Origin: Chara braunii
Taxonomy: Eukaryota; Streptophyta; Charophyceae; Charales; Characeae
Direction of reading: 5' to 3'
Length of the DNA: 24,877 nt
Assembly: GCA_003427395.1 (NCBI GenBank)
Contig: BFEA01000569.1
Location: forward strand, 698,491 to 723,367
This document shows positions 9,602 to 18,715 of this stretch, one piece after another. A model generated the notes under the pieces. The model was not told where the DNA came from and made no database searches. It saw only the letters and a list, made by a program, of their open reading frames with translations. Within the stretch, counting starts at the first letter, position 1. Each line of letters begins with the position of its first letter. Made by a program: the position numbers and the translations under genes.

Positions 9602-10997
9602 TCGTTCCCCTCTTTGGCACTTCGTTCCCCTCTGCTGCTCGTCTCCCTCGGTACTCCGCTCCGTCCCGCAACCTCTACAGGCCTTCACCTCACGGTCCTA
9701 CCGCCTGCCGCCTTGCTGCCTTAGTGTTGGGCCTGAGCTGCCTCGCTTTGCCTCTTTAGCCCTACCCCGCCGCTGCTAACGCTGTGCCCGTCAGATACTC
9801 GCTCCGCTGCGTTCCGCCTGTCGGCCTCCTCCACTTGGCGCAGCAGTCGACAACAACCGGCGCCCCTTCCATCCGCGAGTGTTATTCTGCGGTTCCGATG
9901 GTCCTCTCTCGGGCACCCCGACGGGAAACAGTCGCTGGCCCATCGAAGAAGCCCGGTCCTGATGTTGTTGGCTGACCCCTAGCCAATATTGTCCACCTAC
10001 TGTAGCAGGTACCACACCTGCTGGTGGGTGCAGCTCCTGCATTTCCCCCCCCCCCTTCCGTGGGGGCTCAAGCACGGATGTGGCTGCTACGGGGTTCCCC
10101 GTAATACCATAAAAGAGCAACCTCGGCGCGATCACGAAAACAGTTTGTAGTTGCATCTCCGGCAATCCTGCGAATACAACACACCCCATGCGACCCCTAC
10201 CGGGCCCGAGACGTAGGCCGTATACATTTAGCATTACCGGCCCTTTGACTGCGCCGTGTTCTCAGCAACGGCGTGGTAAGGGCTTTCGCCAACATCCTGG
10301 ACCAGCGGACCCGTCCAACGAGGGCATGAGCTCCAAGTCCTCGACCGTCGTGACACCCACTAAGTCTGGCGTCGCGTCCAGGTCAACGGCACGCCGGGGC
10401 ATAACAAAAATTATTAGGAATATGGCGCTAAAAGAATTACTTAGAAAATGCCACCACCGATCGGACGTCGCCGACGACAAAACCAAAGGGGATAGCCCCG
10501 CCGGACCCTCGAACCCTCGGCCCCCGCGCACTACTCTGATATTGCCGCTCAATCTCGATCCTTAAATCTCCTTGATGAAAGTCAGACGTCGTAACCGCTA
10601 GTGCTAGGCCCAAGACTTGGTCTAGCTCCAACGAACACCTAAATAAACTGATACTGCGCCACGCGCAGCCCTACAAAAACATTTTCAAAACCCCATTGTT
10701 GTCGACGTCGTCCTCCGCACGAACGCACGGGTCACAGGCAAGCGCAATCAAGAAACAAAATCCTTTTAAATGTAGGTTGATCAGAAAAATAAAAAATCTG
10801 GCCGGCGACTACGCCGACTTTCACAATCATCAATCAAAAATAAAAAGATTACGCACGCCTCAAAGTTGTGCGCCCACACACTCTCTACTCTAGTCAGCCA
10901 TCCGGTCAGCCCTGACCACAGATGCAACCGTGCCTCGCGCGGTATACTCAAACTTTGAACTGAACTTATTTTCTGTCATCTACAAAAACCAGGGCGG

Positions 10998-11026
10998 ATA
11001 CTCTTGTAAGGGTATTCGCACCGACA
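10998..11026 (-). promoter_or_regulatory. Inner terminus of left arm: LTR-like TG end with palindrome
   Basis: Read on the minus strand the arm begins TGTCGGTGCGAATACCC, followed by an 8-bp palindrome with one mismatch (10998-11015). An LTR normally begins TG, and many plant Ty3-type LTRs begin TGTCGG with a short hairpin. The sequence outside (11027 onward) does not match the other arm. Confidence 0.5.
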
Positions 11027-11098
11027 TCGGCGAGGAAGTTGGTTCACTTGGCGATGGCGATGAAGTCGTGCACGCGTAAGACTCTTGCACATAGAGAG

Positions 11099-11216
11099 GT
11101 TGGTCCAACGGAGGGACCAACTGGACAACATAATCTTCGTAATTCTATTAAATATTTACGACATCCCAATGCTCCCCGGACATGGTGGAGGTTGTTGACA
11201 AGGCAACCATGTCCGG
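11099..11216. repeat. Two strong hairpins just inside the left arm
   Basis: GTTGGTCC (11099-11106) pairs with GGACCAAC (11114-11121), loop 7 nt. CCGGACATGGT (11176-11186) pairs with ACCATGTCCGG (11206-11216), an 11-bp perfect arm. They may belong to the 3' non-coding part of the minus-strand gag fragment. Confidence 0.6.
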
Positions 11217-11270
11217 CGGAATGGGAAGTGGAGTCGCCTCACTTCTCGTGAAACTCAGTTTCCCGAGCTG

Positions 11271-11690
11271 TCATGGGTGGACGTCGTCTTTGCCTTTGTC
11301 GGGGCATTGCGTCGTCGTGTGATTGGTGCTATTGCACCAATAGCAGCAGCCCCACTTTTGGCGGAGCTTGTATTGCTCCTCCGTGAGGCCAAACTTCACC
11401 CATGGCAGCGACTGTCCGGCTTCCGTCGTTGACGCCGGTTTCCCCTTCTTCTTCTTCTTGTTGCGTCGTGGCGGAAGGGCGTTGACTTGGTCTCCTTCAC
11501 TAGACTCGGTAGTCGGCGCCTGGTCATCATCTTGTCCATTTGATTGGACAGCAGCAACTTGTTGCATCCGCGGGCCTTTGCCCTTCTCCACAAAACTCGG
11601 CTGGGTTTGCCGCTCATTGGCGGCCCACCGATTGGATTGAATTACTTTGCGCGCCTTATCCACCACATCTCGCAAAAGTGCAATTTTTAT
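11271..11690 (-). pseudogene. Retrotransposon gag fragment with CCHC zinc knuckle
   Basis: The minus-strand frame ending at 11271 encodes a basic, low-complexity tail (RRNKKKKKGKP) and then a nucleocapsid-type zinc knuckle, C-YW-C-NSTN-H-TTTQ-C, at 11304-11345 (C-x2-C-x4-H-x4-C). Such knuckles bind retroelement RNA during packaging. The frame stays open up to 11780, but the first 30-35 residues (rich in Phe, Ile, Leu) look unlike the rest, so I place the likely homologous part from about 11690. No capsid domain precedes it and no protease or polymerase follows; the left arm begins 245 bp downstream. A truncated copy of an LTR element is the best reading; copia versus Ty3 type cannot be decided. 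Confidence 0.7.
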
Positions 11691-11809
11691 GAACCATAAC
11701 CGGACCAGAGTTGCTTTAAAAAAATAAAATGAAATTAGATCCAAACTGGATCTGGTCTTCAAACAATTTTCAAACTGCATCTAACCCTGAACTGTGTTTT
11801 CGAAATTTT

Positions 11810-11995
11810 CCCACCCGCGCCCGACCCAACTGGGAACGAGAAAAAATGGTCAACCACATCCAACGCGCCCAGGACCCACACAACATCCACCCTTGGCCCG
11901 CCCAGGCGCACCCATGCCCACCCGTAACCCACCCATGTCCACCTATGCCCCAACAGCCCCACTTGTAACCACCCTTGCCCCGGTTGTACTTACCC
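11810..11995. repeat. CCCA/CCCAC-rich low-complexity tract
   Basis: Dense, irregular CCCA, CCCAC and CACCC words on the plus strand. Pro/His-rich frames through it are composition artefacts. Confidence 0.6.
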
Positions 11996-13190
11996 AATGT
12001 AGTAGTGTACCCACCGAGACATAGCATTACACACCAATACTTCTCAAGTGTCCTTTACATTTTCAAGTCGTGAATTAGAATTCAATACATTTGCGTGTTT
12101 TTTCTGCATGATGACATTGAAGAGTCCCAAACACATTGGACAACCAGATTACCGTAATATCCAAAACAAATTCGATCTCGTATGCACAAGCAGTATCTGC
12201 GATAGTATGATCTACAAAAAAATAAACCTTTCAAAAATCCACACGGAGTACCTCGTACCTAGTATGTAACGCTTGCTAACATACATTAAACTTGATTAAA
12301 GAAAACAAATGACTGCTAGCTAACCAACGGCCCAAAACGACAACTTTTGGAGCTGCAACATCTATAAATTACTGATCAAATCTTTGTTTGATCGCACAAA
12401 GGATTGAGACCATTCCTTTTCTTCGGTATTGTGTTTCCCGCATCGGAGAAGTTGCACTCGCTCTTGGAGCTGGAGGCTGGCACATACAAAACTGAGCGGG
12501 TTGCACGGGCCATGATCGGCAAAGAGGGTAGCAGGAGCTGCTTCTCTGCATTGGCCTGTCTTGTGTTTCAGGTCTTCTTAATCGATTGATTCAGGACTTG
12601 GTCTAGATTCAGCTTGATCCTACGAGGATCATCTTCTGTTATCACTGATAACAGGCCGGTTGTCGATTCGTCGGTTTACGATTCAACTCCAATTCACTCA
12701 TGCCACTCAACCTTAAGGCTTTAGCCTTGTGATTTGAATTGTTTTGTTGTGTTTTCGTCCGAACTTTATTTGAATGACCATTTAAGAAAAGTACTGAGTA
12801 TTTTGTTTTGAGGAGTTGCACAAAGAGTGAGGCTTGTATGGCTAAAAGCAAGGGGTGTGAGTCAAGAGAATGGTTGAAGTTGACCCTGTGTAGTGAATGG
12901 CTTTGCGTTGAATCTTCGATGTGATTGCAGGTATGTTTGGTGATTCGGACTTTGGATTTGACTGNCTGCGCTCACATACATATATATATGGCTGAGAGAA
13001 GTCTCACTGTGACTGTGAGAAGTGATCGTCCTATATTAATAACCCTTCATATATATGTGAATATATATGTCTTGAGTGTTTCGTGCGGCCTACAGTGATC
13101 GCGCGTAAGGGTTAAGCAGATTACGTTTTTGAGAGAAAAGGGAGATCCCTCTTTATCCTTTGTTTTTTAGAGTTTCCATGNTCGAACGTG
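11996..13190. other. AT-rich stretch with one short protein-like frame; otherwise empty
   Basis: At 12404-12589 the plus strand reads a 61-codon frame whose middle (ASEKLHSLLELEAGTYKTER) looks protein-like, but it has no motif. TATA-like alternations occur at 12980-13075. A single N lies at 12965. No gene is supported. Confidence 0.25.
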
Positions 13191-13216
13191 GTAGCACGTG
13201 GCAGCCGGCAAAGTCA

Positions 13217-13466
13217 AACCCCTTGACTTCTCTCCACGCCCTAGGTAGAAGGGGTTGGTCTCCAAGGCCATAAGAGACGATTGCCGCCACAGGTATAAAC
13301 CTGTGTACCACCCACTCTCCGCAGGGTGCAGAAGAGGGTGTGGTTCTCAACCGCACTTGGCGGTTGTCCANCTTCGAAAGGTTAACCCTCAAGGCGTGTG
13401 TCAGCCGACACTTGAGTGTTGAACGCGACCCTCGAGACTAACGAGGACCGCATGAGTATGGGTACT
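13217..13466. other. Densely structured block: eight successive hairpins in 250 bp
   Basis: In order: AACCCCTT/AAGGGGTT (13217-13256), GTCTC/GAGAC (13258-13278), CACAGGT/ACCTGTG with a 4-nt loop (13288-13305), an imperfect ACCACCC-type stem (about 13307-13346), CAACCGC/GCGGTTG with a 5-nt loop (13348-13366), CTCAAG/CTTGAG (13388-13416), CCTCG/CGAGG and GTACT/AGTAC to about 13466. A structured RNA or an element leader is possible. I do not recognise an rRNA, snRNA, SRP RNA or RNase P core. One N (13371) lies inside. Confidence 0.5.
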
Positions 13467-13555
13467 ACATAGTACGCCATCACTGCGCCCGCTTGCGTAC
13501 GCTTGCATTGCTAGTCGATATGAGTAGGCCCTGCGTCCGCACGATTTTATACTAA

Positions 13556-14041
13556 NTCTCACGCGCGACGCTTATCTGATTTCCGCNTTGGAAAGTTATG
13601 GGATGGTTACTAAGGGACTAGGAGTGTTGTCGCGCTCTTTTGTCCAGTGTCGCTCTGCATATGTATAGGTGTGTGTACGTGCGTGTTTTTATTTTTATGT
13701 TCTTTAGAATGGTGTGTGCGTGGTGTATGTGGGATACGTCCTAGTCGACCGANGACGAGTCGTGCTTGGGACCTCAGCCCCCCAAGATGTCGTTTCGCGT
13801 GCGGGTTCGATAGAGGCGTAATAACGTGCGTACCCCCTATGCTACAGCGAACGAGAAACGCCCTCGGTTGGTCCACCTCTGCGATTGCAACTGATCAGCT
13901 TTCGTACTGGGGACTGGTAGCTCGGGGGGGATACGCCCACCGAAGGGAGGTGACAGATCCCGTAAGGTGGAGGTAAGTCCTGCCTCGCGTAGGCCCTATC
14001 CTGCTGTAGGGGCACGCGGGAGGTATGGCTGGCGCACTCGG
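13556..14041. other. No gene seen; several single-N positions
   Basis: Ns at 13556, 13587 and 13753 break the reading frames. A 109-codon plus frame (13647-13976) starts within a GT-rich tract and has no motif. Confidence 0.25.
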
Positions 14042-14178
14042 CCGGAGCGGCTTGCGGAAGCTCCATGCATATTTGCGACGAGGATTTAGACCAACTCCTG
14101 CGTGACGAGNCCGGAGCGGCTTGCGGAAGCTCCATGCATATTTGCGACGAGGATTTAGACCAACTCCTGCGTGACGAG
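14042..14178. repeat. 68-bp exact duplication flanking a single N
   Basis: 14042-14109 and 14111-14178 are identical and separated only by N at 14110. This is what an unmerged contig overlap looks like, so it is probably an assembly artefact and not biology. Confidence 0.9.
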
Positions 14179-14879
14179 GCCGGGAGGGTCCCACGCTACC
14201 TTGTGCGGCGCCGGACCGATGCGCTCGACAGGTGGCGTCGTTGCAGGGGATAACGGTTGCCTGCTGTTGTCCCTGGTGGAACGACATCCGGGTATGAGAA
14301 TGTGAGAAATAGGCAAAAGGAGAAGTTTCTTTTGGCTTTCATGGTTAATCGATTGATGATATTGAATAGAGAGCGAGTGGGAGTGATTGAGTGAGTTGGT
14401 CTTTGCTAAATGCAGTAACGATGGCGCAAGAAGGATAAACATTTTGTCTATGCGATCACACAATCTGACCAGCATGATGGTAGGTGGAGTTGATACCCCC
14501 TTCTGACCGTAAGAGTCGGTGAGTTCTGGACGATGCCTTGGGTAATTGATATGGCTAAGGTGAGATGAGCTGGTATCAACATGGCTAAGTATGATGGTTA
14601 TGGGAGTTGGCCCTGTAAGGGACCTATTATGGTCGGAAGAATTATTTGAGTGGTCATGAGAGCAACTGGGTAACTTTGCTTTAGAGTGAGGCCGAGGATG
14701 AGTAAGGGAGTCTATCATGTCAGAAGTCATGGAAGGACTTCGATGAGGGTTAGGCTAATGATGTTAAAAGTCTTTATAAGCATGGATCGGGATCCTCGAG
14801 TCTGGGTTCTAAGGGTTGTTCGGATTATACAGCCATGAAAATGTGAGGTCTGCCCCGCGCAATGTGTTTGAGCTGGGCG
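14179..14879. other. No gene supported
   Basis: A 191-codon minus-strand frame (14155-14730) is Ser/His/Leu-rich, crosses the end of the artefactual duplication and carries no motif. I regard it as chance. Confidence 0.3.
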
Positions 14880-15038
14880 TATAAAGCGGTGGATAGGAGT
14901 AGTGAGCACCATGTTATGACCTCAACGGAAAGGAGTAAGGGAAGTAGTATATCTACATGGCGTCTTTTCGGAAGTAGTATATCTACATGGTGTCTTTTCG
15001 GAGTATAAAGTGGTGGATAGGAGTTAGTGAGCACCATG
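14880..15038. repeat. Nested direct repeats (35-bp pair around a 30-bp tandem)
   Basis: The 30-bp units 14941-14970 and 14971-15000 differ at one base. They are flanked by a longer direct repeat: 14880-14913 and 15004-15038, each starting TATAAAG and ending GAGCACCATG, with one substitution and one inserted T. Confidence 0.85.
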
Positions 15039-16292
15039 GATATCTGATCCTAGAGGTAGTTGGAGTAACAGTGAAGGAGCTAACACTTAGACCACCTTGC
15101 TGCTTCTGATGAGGCAATAAGTTGTAATTGATGTTAGACCGTCGCTTGAACCTTTCCAGGTTTGGACCATCCACTGGAATCTATGGAGCTGGAGCTAAGG
15201 ACTTGAGACTATTCTCTTCTAAGGGCATCTCTCCTCAGTCATATGTTGAACTCGTCAATGTATGCCAGATTTTATCTGTGTAAGCTTGCTTAATGTCTAA
15301 TTATGAGAGATTATGTGCTTGATGTTATTATATGGCTATCCTTTCCAGGGATGTCTCTACCTTGGCTATTTATCTGGAGTATGGATTTGAACTTATCAGT
15401 CTACAAGGATTTATATGAGCGTCTCAAGTCCAATTATCAACCTATGGATGTCTATTAAGTTTGTGTATGGATCGCTCCTCAAAGAGGGTAAGAGATATTA
15501 TGCAGAATCCACGTTTGATGCGGATTCAAAGGTGAATGGAGTGACCGCTTTCTTGAGACAAGTACTTCTGAGGAAGTGGTTAATGTGTAAGGTCTACCCT
15601 AAGGAAGGATGCAATCCTATGTTATGATTCCCCTGAAAGATGACTTTGAAGAAGTTATAATCTTGTCTTGTAAGTAGTAGTGAGACCCACGCCGGAACTA
15701 TGTTCTTGGTCCATAGTGGGGTGTTGTTGTTATATCTTTTGTGATAAAATGACTACACTACCACCGAATAGGAGGAAAGTGTTTAAGCCTTGTTAGGCCA
15801 TGGTCTATAAGGGAAGCGACTACTACTTGCCACAGAAAAGTACGGGGTGAGTCCCCAACTATTTTTGTGTCAAGTGGGTTCACCAGCACAGGACGGGGTG
15901 ACATCACCCGAAGCGTGTATGGTGAGGTTGTTTATCTTCTTGGCAAGGGTCTGCAAGAAACGGACAGTGGAATCGGAGGGAGAAGCAGTGTGGTGTGGTC
16001 CTTGAGTGGGACTCGGGGATTTGAGATGCTATCCTTTCTGAAAAGGATTACACTGCCCCTCGCCACAGTATACTCTGTCAAAGCCAGGGGAGTAAGGTGT
16101 GATACTCTCACAAGAATTATATCTGAGAGTATTAACTGTTGGCAATCATATCTTTGATCATAACGTGCCTATCATATGTTATGCCGGTCGATATAGGCCT
16201 GTTGTTATGAGATATTTGTATATGCTTTGAGTAACTGACTAGCTTGTGCATGATGTGTTTGATTATTACAAGTATTATTGATGTTAGTTACT
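15039..16292. other. Long stretch with no identified gene
   Basis: Short frames (70 codons at 15415-15627, 96 codons at 15867-16157) lack domains. A stem ATACTCTC/GAGAGTAT is visible around 16100-16130. Probably retroelement-derived non-coding sequence. Confidence 0.25.
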
Positions 16293-16376
16293 ATGGTAAT
16301 ATATATTTTTTCATGAGTATTATAATTATGAATTTTTTATATTTATAAATGCAATATTATCGTGATATATTACCAT
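16293..16376. repeat. 84-bp AT-rich unit with perfect 12-bp terminal inverted repeats
   Basis: ATGGTAATATAT (16293-16304) and ATATATTACCAT (16365-16376) are exact reverse complements around a 60-bp, very AT-rich centre. No convincing target-site duplication is visible. It could be a tiny MITE-like insertion or an AT-rich extruding palindrome. Confidence 0.6.
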
Positions 16377-16441
16377 TATTTATTTTCTCTAAGCTGGGTG
16401 GTCGTAAACACTGGAAAGGATGCATTTTAGGGAAAGATGAT

Positions 16442-16459
16442 CTGAAGCCAAGGCTTCAG
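16442..16459. repeat. Perfect palindrome with 2-nt centre
   Basis: CTGAAGCC-AA-GGCTTCAG. It lies 66 bp after the AT-rich unit and upstream of the 224-residue ORF. Confidence 0.8.
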
Positions 16460-16563
16460 GGGCAGGGATTGTAGAAAGCGGCTGTCAGCATGGTAACGGG
16501 AGGCGTATGCTGGATGTTTTTCTATGATGGGCAGAACCCAGACCAGAGCAAAGGCAACTCGGG

Positions 16564-17238
16564 ATGCCTTATGCTAGGGAAGATCCCAGTGTGGCCTTGC
16601 CCGTCAAAAGGGAGAAAGGGCTCGAGATCTCCTTGTCGAGGCGAGTCAAAGAAGGGGAGTACGTCTCTTCCTTGTGGGACATGTCAATAGACAAGGGGAT
16701 CTTTATCTGGATCGAGTCTGGCTTTGATGACGATCAAGAGTGCGCGATTGTGAGGGTGACCCTGTATGCTCCACCATCTTTTTGGGTCTTACACGAGATT
16801 GAGTTGGCGCTTGGGCATGGAAGCCTGCTCACAAGACCCTTGGGGATAGCTGAGGGAGCTGCAACAAAATGGGCGAGAGGCAGGGTCCTTGAAGGAGAGG
16901 AGCAGGTGGAGACCCGTATAGAGATCAAACTTGCCGAAGAATTTGCACTACCTTCAGCCCCATTGAGAGTTGTCTTGCCTGAGTTCCTAATAGAAAAGAG
17001 TTTTGGGGGACAGGCAAGGGTAGAGGCCGCAACGGAGGCCGTGGTGAGGGTGCGAGAATGGGGATATGCAAGGTACACGTGCGAGTTGGTGTATGGCCTA
17101 TATCTGGACCAAAGATTCTTGCCCCATGGCCAAGGGCTTAGGAATATGGTCAATATTGTTGATGCTTATGATGGCTCCCATGATCCAGATGACAGGGCTG
17201 TAGATTGGGACGAGATTTGTGTGGTAGTGAGCCGGTAG
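16564..17238 (+). CDS. Unrecognised 224-residue protein, probable retroelement ORF
   Basis: The longest domain-free frame in the centre of the inverted repeat. The first ATG is at 16564; the frame is open from 16528, so a longer start or an upstream exon is possible. The protein is soluble and mixed-charge, with no membrane segment, no signal peptide and no zinc finger. It has an acidic start (ESGFDDDQE, about residues 52-60), a Leu/Gly-rich middle, and an acidic C-terminal part (DAYDGSHDPDDRAVDWDE). It ends 402 bp before the gag-like ORF on the same strand, in a different frame. That proximity suggests both derive from one LTR element, perhaps as an upstream gag part or an extra ORF, but no homology is visible to me. 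Its codon-level texture looks more like coding sequence than its surroundings do. Confidence is in a coding-derived frame, not in a function. Confidence 0.45.
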   Translation: MPYAREDPSVALPVKREKGLEISLSRRVKEGEYVSSLWDMSIDKGIFIWIESGFDDDQECAIVRVTLYAPPSFWVLHEIELALGHGSLLTRPLGIAEGAATKWARGRVLEGEEQVETRIEIKLAEEFALPSAPLRVVLPEFLIEKSFGGQARVEAATEAVVRVREWGYARYTCELVYGLYLDQRFLPHGQGLRNMVNIVDAYDGSHDPDDRAVDWDEICVVVSR

Positions 17239-17639
17239 AGAGTACCCCCCATACTCTGCCAAGCGCGTCTCTCGCAGGCTTGTCTACAGCCACTTGCTAT
17301 GTGATACGAGTGCGGGGGTCGGAAATATTTGTAGCCCCGATTACCGTCTGCTTATGGCTAGCTCTAAAAAGCTCTGCCTATGTGAGATGTATATTGTCTA
17401 TAGAAGCCTCTAGTTAAAGTTGGGATCATATGGTGTAAATGGGAAGAGGGTTAGTATGAGTTGAGTATCAGCCATCTCTACTAGCCTTTTGTTTTGAGTT
17501 TCCTTGTGTCACAACTTGATGATCGATTGCTTGTCATGCGTGTCAGGCCGGTACCAGCATCCTGGCTGAAGGAAATGGTTTTGTTAAGATCCTGCTCTGG
17601 AGGAATACGTGCCTCAGTAAAGCGCTACTGTGCGAGTCG

Positions 17640-18455
17640 GTGAGCAGCTCGATGCCCCCGGACCTTCGTGCCCTATTGTTTCAAGGAAGGAATTTATCCG
17701 CTTTCCTATGCGGCTATCATGACTTTGCTCTCGCGAAAATGTGGGACGAAAAGGCGATGTGGAGCATGTTGCCGCTGTTCGTCTGCGAAGAGCTGAGTGA
17801 GGAGGTGTATACTCTCATGCTAAAGTCGCAGACCTGGAATGGGTTGGAGGCTTCACTAAAATCGAGGTTTCCAGAGGATAGGACGGAATGCCAACTCGGT
17901 GAAGGCCCCATGCAGCCAGCCGGGGTTGCGTTAACACAGGGGGAATTGAGTGGTCTACAGAGGCAAGTTGGGATATTGGAAGAGAGGTTGACGCGACTAG
18001 AAGAAGCCAGGCGTGGCAAGAGGAAGGTTCATGAAGGAATATCAAGTGGACCGATTGGGCAGGATGGAACAGAGGCAAGGGATGCTGATCAAGACTCACT
18101 CCTCCGTAAAGGAACCCCGAAGAGGCGAGCTTGCCCCCCGGAGAGAGATGGAGGCGAGAGGGTGATTGAGATAAAGGAGGAGCAGGAATCTAGCATAGCC
18201 CCACCTGTTATTGCGTCTGATCCAAAGAAGGGGCTCATTAACGTGGAAGCATCATCAACTGCAAATCGGAAGGAGCAAAGGAGTAAGAGGTGGCAAGAGC
18301 ACTGGGCGAAGATAGTGTGTGATCGTTGTGGGAAGATTGGCCATGCCCCTCGGAGATGTAAAGAAAAGGGGGTGACAGGAAAAAAAGGGGAACCTGAACC
18401 TCCCAAGCTGACGACGGCTCAGCGAAAAGCGAGGAACCTGGCCCTAGGAAGCTAA
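17640..18455 (+). CDS. Gag-like protein with capsid-like region and CCHC zinc knuckle
   Basis: Retrotransposon gag proteins form the virus-like particle and bind element RNA. Numbering from 17640 (a GTG; the first ATG is at 17652), residues about 20-80 resemble the gag capsid pattern of LTR elements: FL-x2-Y, then LPLFVCEELSEEV, then TWNGLEASLKSRF. Residues about 103-125 (LQRQVGILEERLTRLEEA) form a predicted coiled coil. A basic, low-complexity linker follows, and residues 227-240 form C-DR-C-GKIG-H-APRR-C (18318-18359), a canonical nucleocapsid knuckle. The frame is open upstream to 17523, so the true start is uncertain. It stops at 18453-18455. No protease, reverse transcriptase, RNase H or integrase follows before the LTR-like segment at 19.45 kb, so the copy is gag-only or deleted. 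It is one of the best-supported protein calls in the window. Confidence 0.75.
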   Translation: MSSSMPPDLRALLFQGRNLSAFLCGYHDFALAKMWDEKAMWSMLPLFVCEELSEEVYTLMLKSQTWNGLEASLKSRFPEDRTECQLGEGPMQPAGVALTQGELSGLQRQVGILEERLTRLEEARRGKRKVHEGISSGPIGQDGTEARDADQDSLLRKGTPKRRACPPERDGGERVIEIKEEQESSIAPPVIASDPKKGLINVEASSTANRKEQRSKRWQEHWAKIVCDRCGKIGHAPRRCKEKGVTGKKGEPEPPKLTTAQRKARNLALGS

Positions 18456-18715
18456 GGTACTGGAAGAGGGCAGTGCTCGCGACAAGTAGGAGCCACGCCG
18501 CAAGAACCGGGAGGCAGGCCGGTGGAGGAAGCCAAAGGCAGGAAGCTGAAAGAGGCCGCGGGGATGGAGGGTGCAACAATAGAGGACGAGGTGGTGGCAG
18601 AGGAGGTATTGGAGGGCGCGACAGTAGAGAACGCGGTGGCGGCAGAGGAGGCACTGGAGGACGTGACAGGTGTCAGCGAGACCATAAGTGGAATGCAGAG
18701 AAGAAAAAGGCCTGA
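18456..18715 (+). pseudogene. RGG-repeat tail in a shifted frame after gag
   Basis: The frame through 18473-18715 encodes RGGGRGGIGGRDSRE then RGGGRGGTGGRDRCQ, a 45-bp tandem repeat at 18587-18631 and 18632-18676. Comparing the two units, most differences fall at third codon positions of this frame (CGA/CGC, GGT/GGC, GGT/GGC, GGG/GGA, CGC/CGT), which argues that the RGG frame was the translated one and not the acidic frame that overlaps it. RGG boxes bind RNA and would suit a gag tail. This frame differs from the gag frame, so either a frameshift mutation, programmed shifting or splicing would be needed to join them. Confidence 0.45.

Larger units (their letters stand above)
8122..11026 (+). 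repeat. Left arm of a long inverted repeat (at least 2.9 kb)
   Basis: The reverse complement matches 21967-24877. From 8122 to about 9780 the arms align without indels (left plus right position is always 32999) and sampled blocks are identical or nearly so; the ORF at 9035-9313 is identical in protein to its mirror at 23686-23964. From about 9.96 kb inward, identity falls (9 mismatches in one 58-bp sample at 9961-10018) and indels appear; at the inner edge the position sum is 32993. The match stops abruptly at 11026, where the plus strand reads CACCGACA. Frames inside the arm (178 codons at 9243-9779, 125 codons at 10188-10565) have no recognised domain. Candidates are two LTRs or two element copies in opposite orientation, or terminal inverted repeats of one large element. 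Confidence 0.9.

Noticed and set aside
9243-9779. 178-codon ORF, intact in both arms
   Set aside because: Composition follows pyrimidine-rich DNA, it runs through the hairpin chain, and no motif is visible. Its presence in both arms follows from their near identity.
13190-13480. rRNA, tRNA or SRP-type RNA gene
   Set aside because: Hairpins are dense but no conserved core sequence of these families was recognised.
14155-14730. 191-codon minus-strand ORF
   Set aside because: Low-complexity Ser/His/Leu composition, no motif, and it overlaps the suspected assembly duplication.
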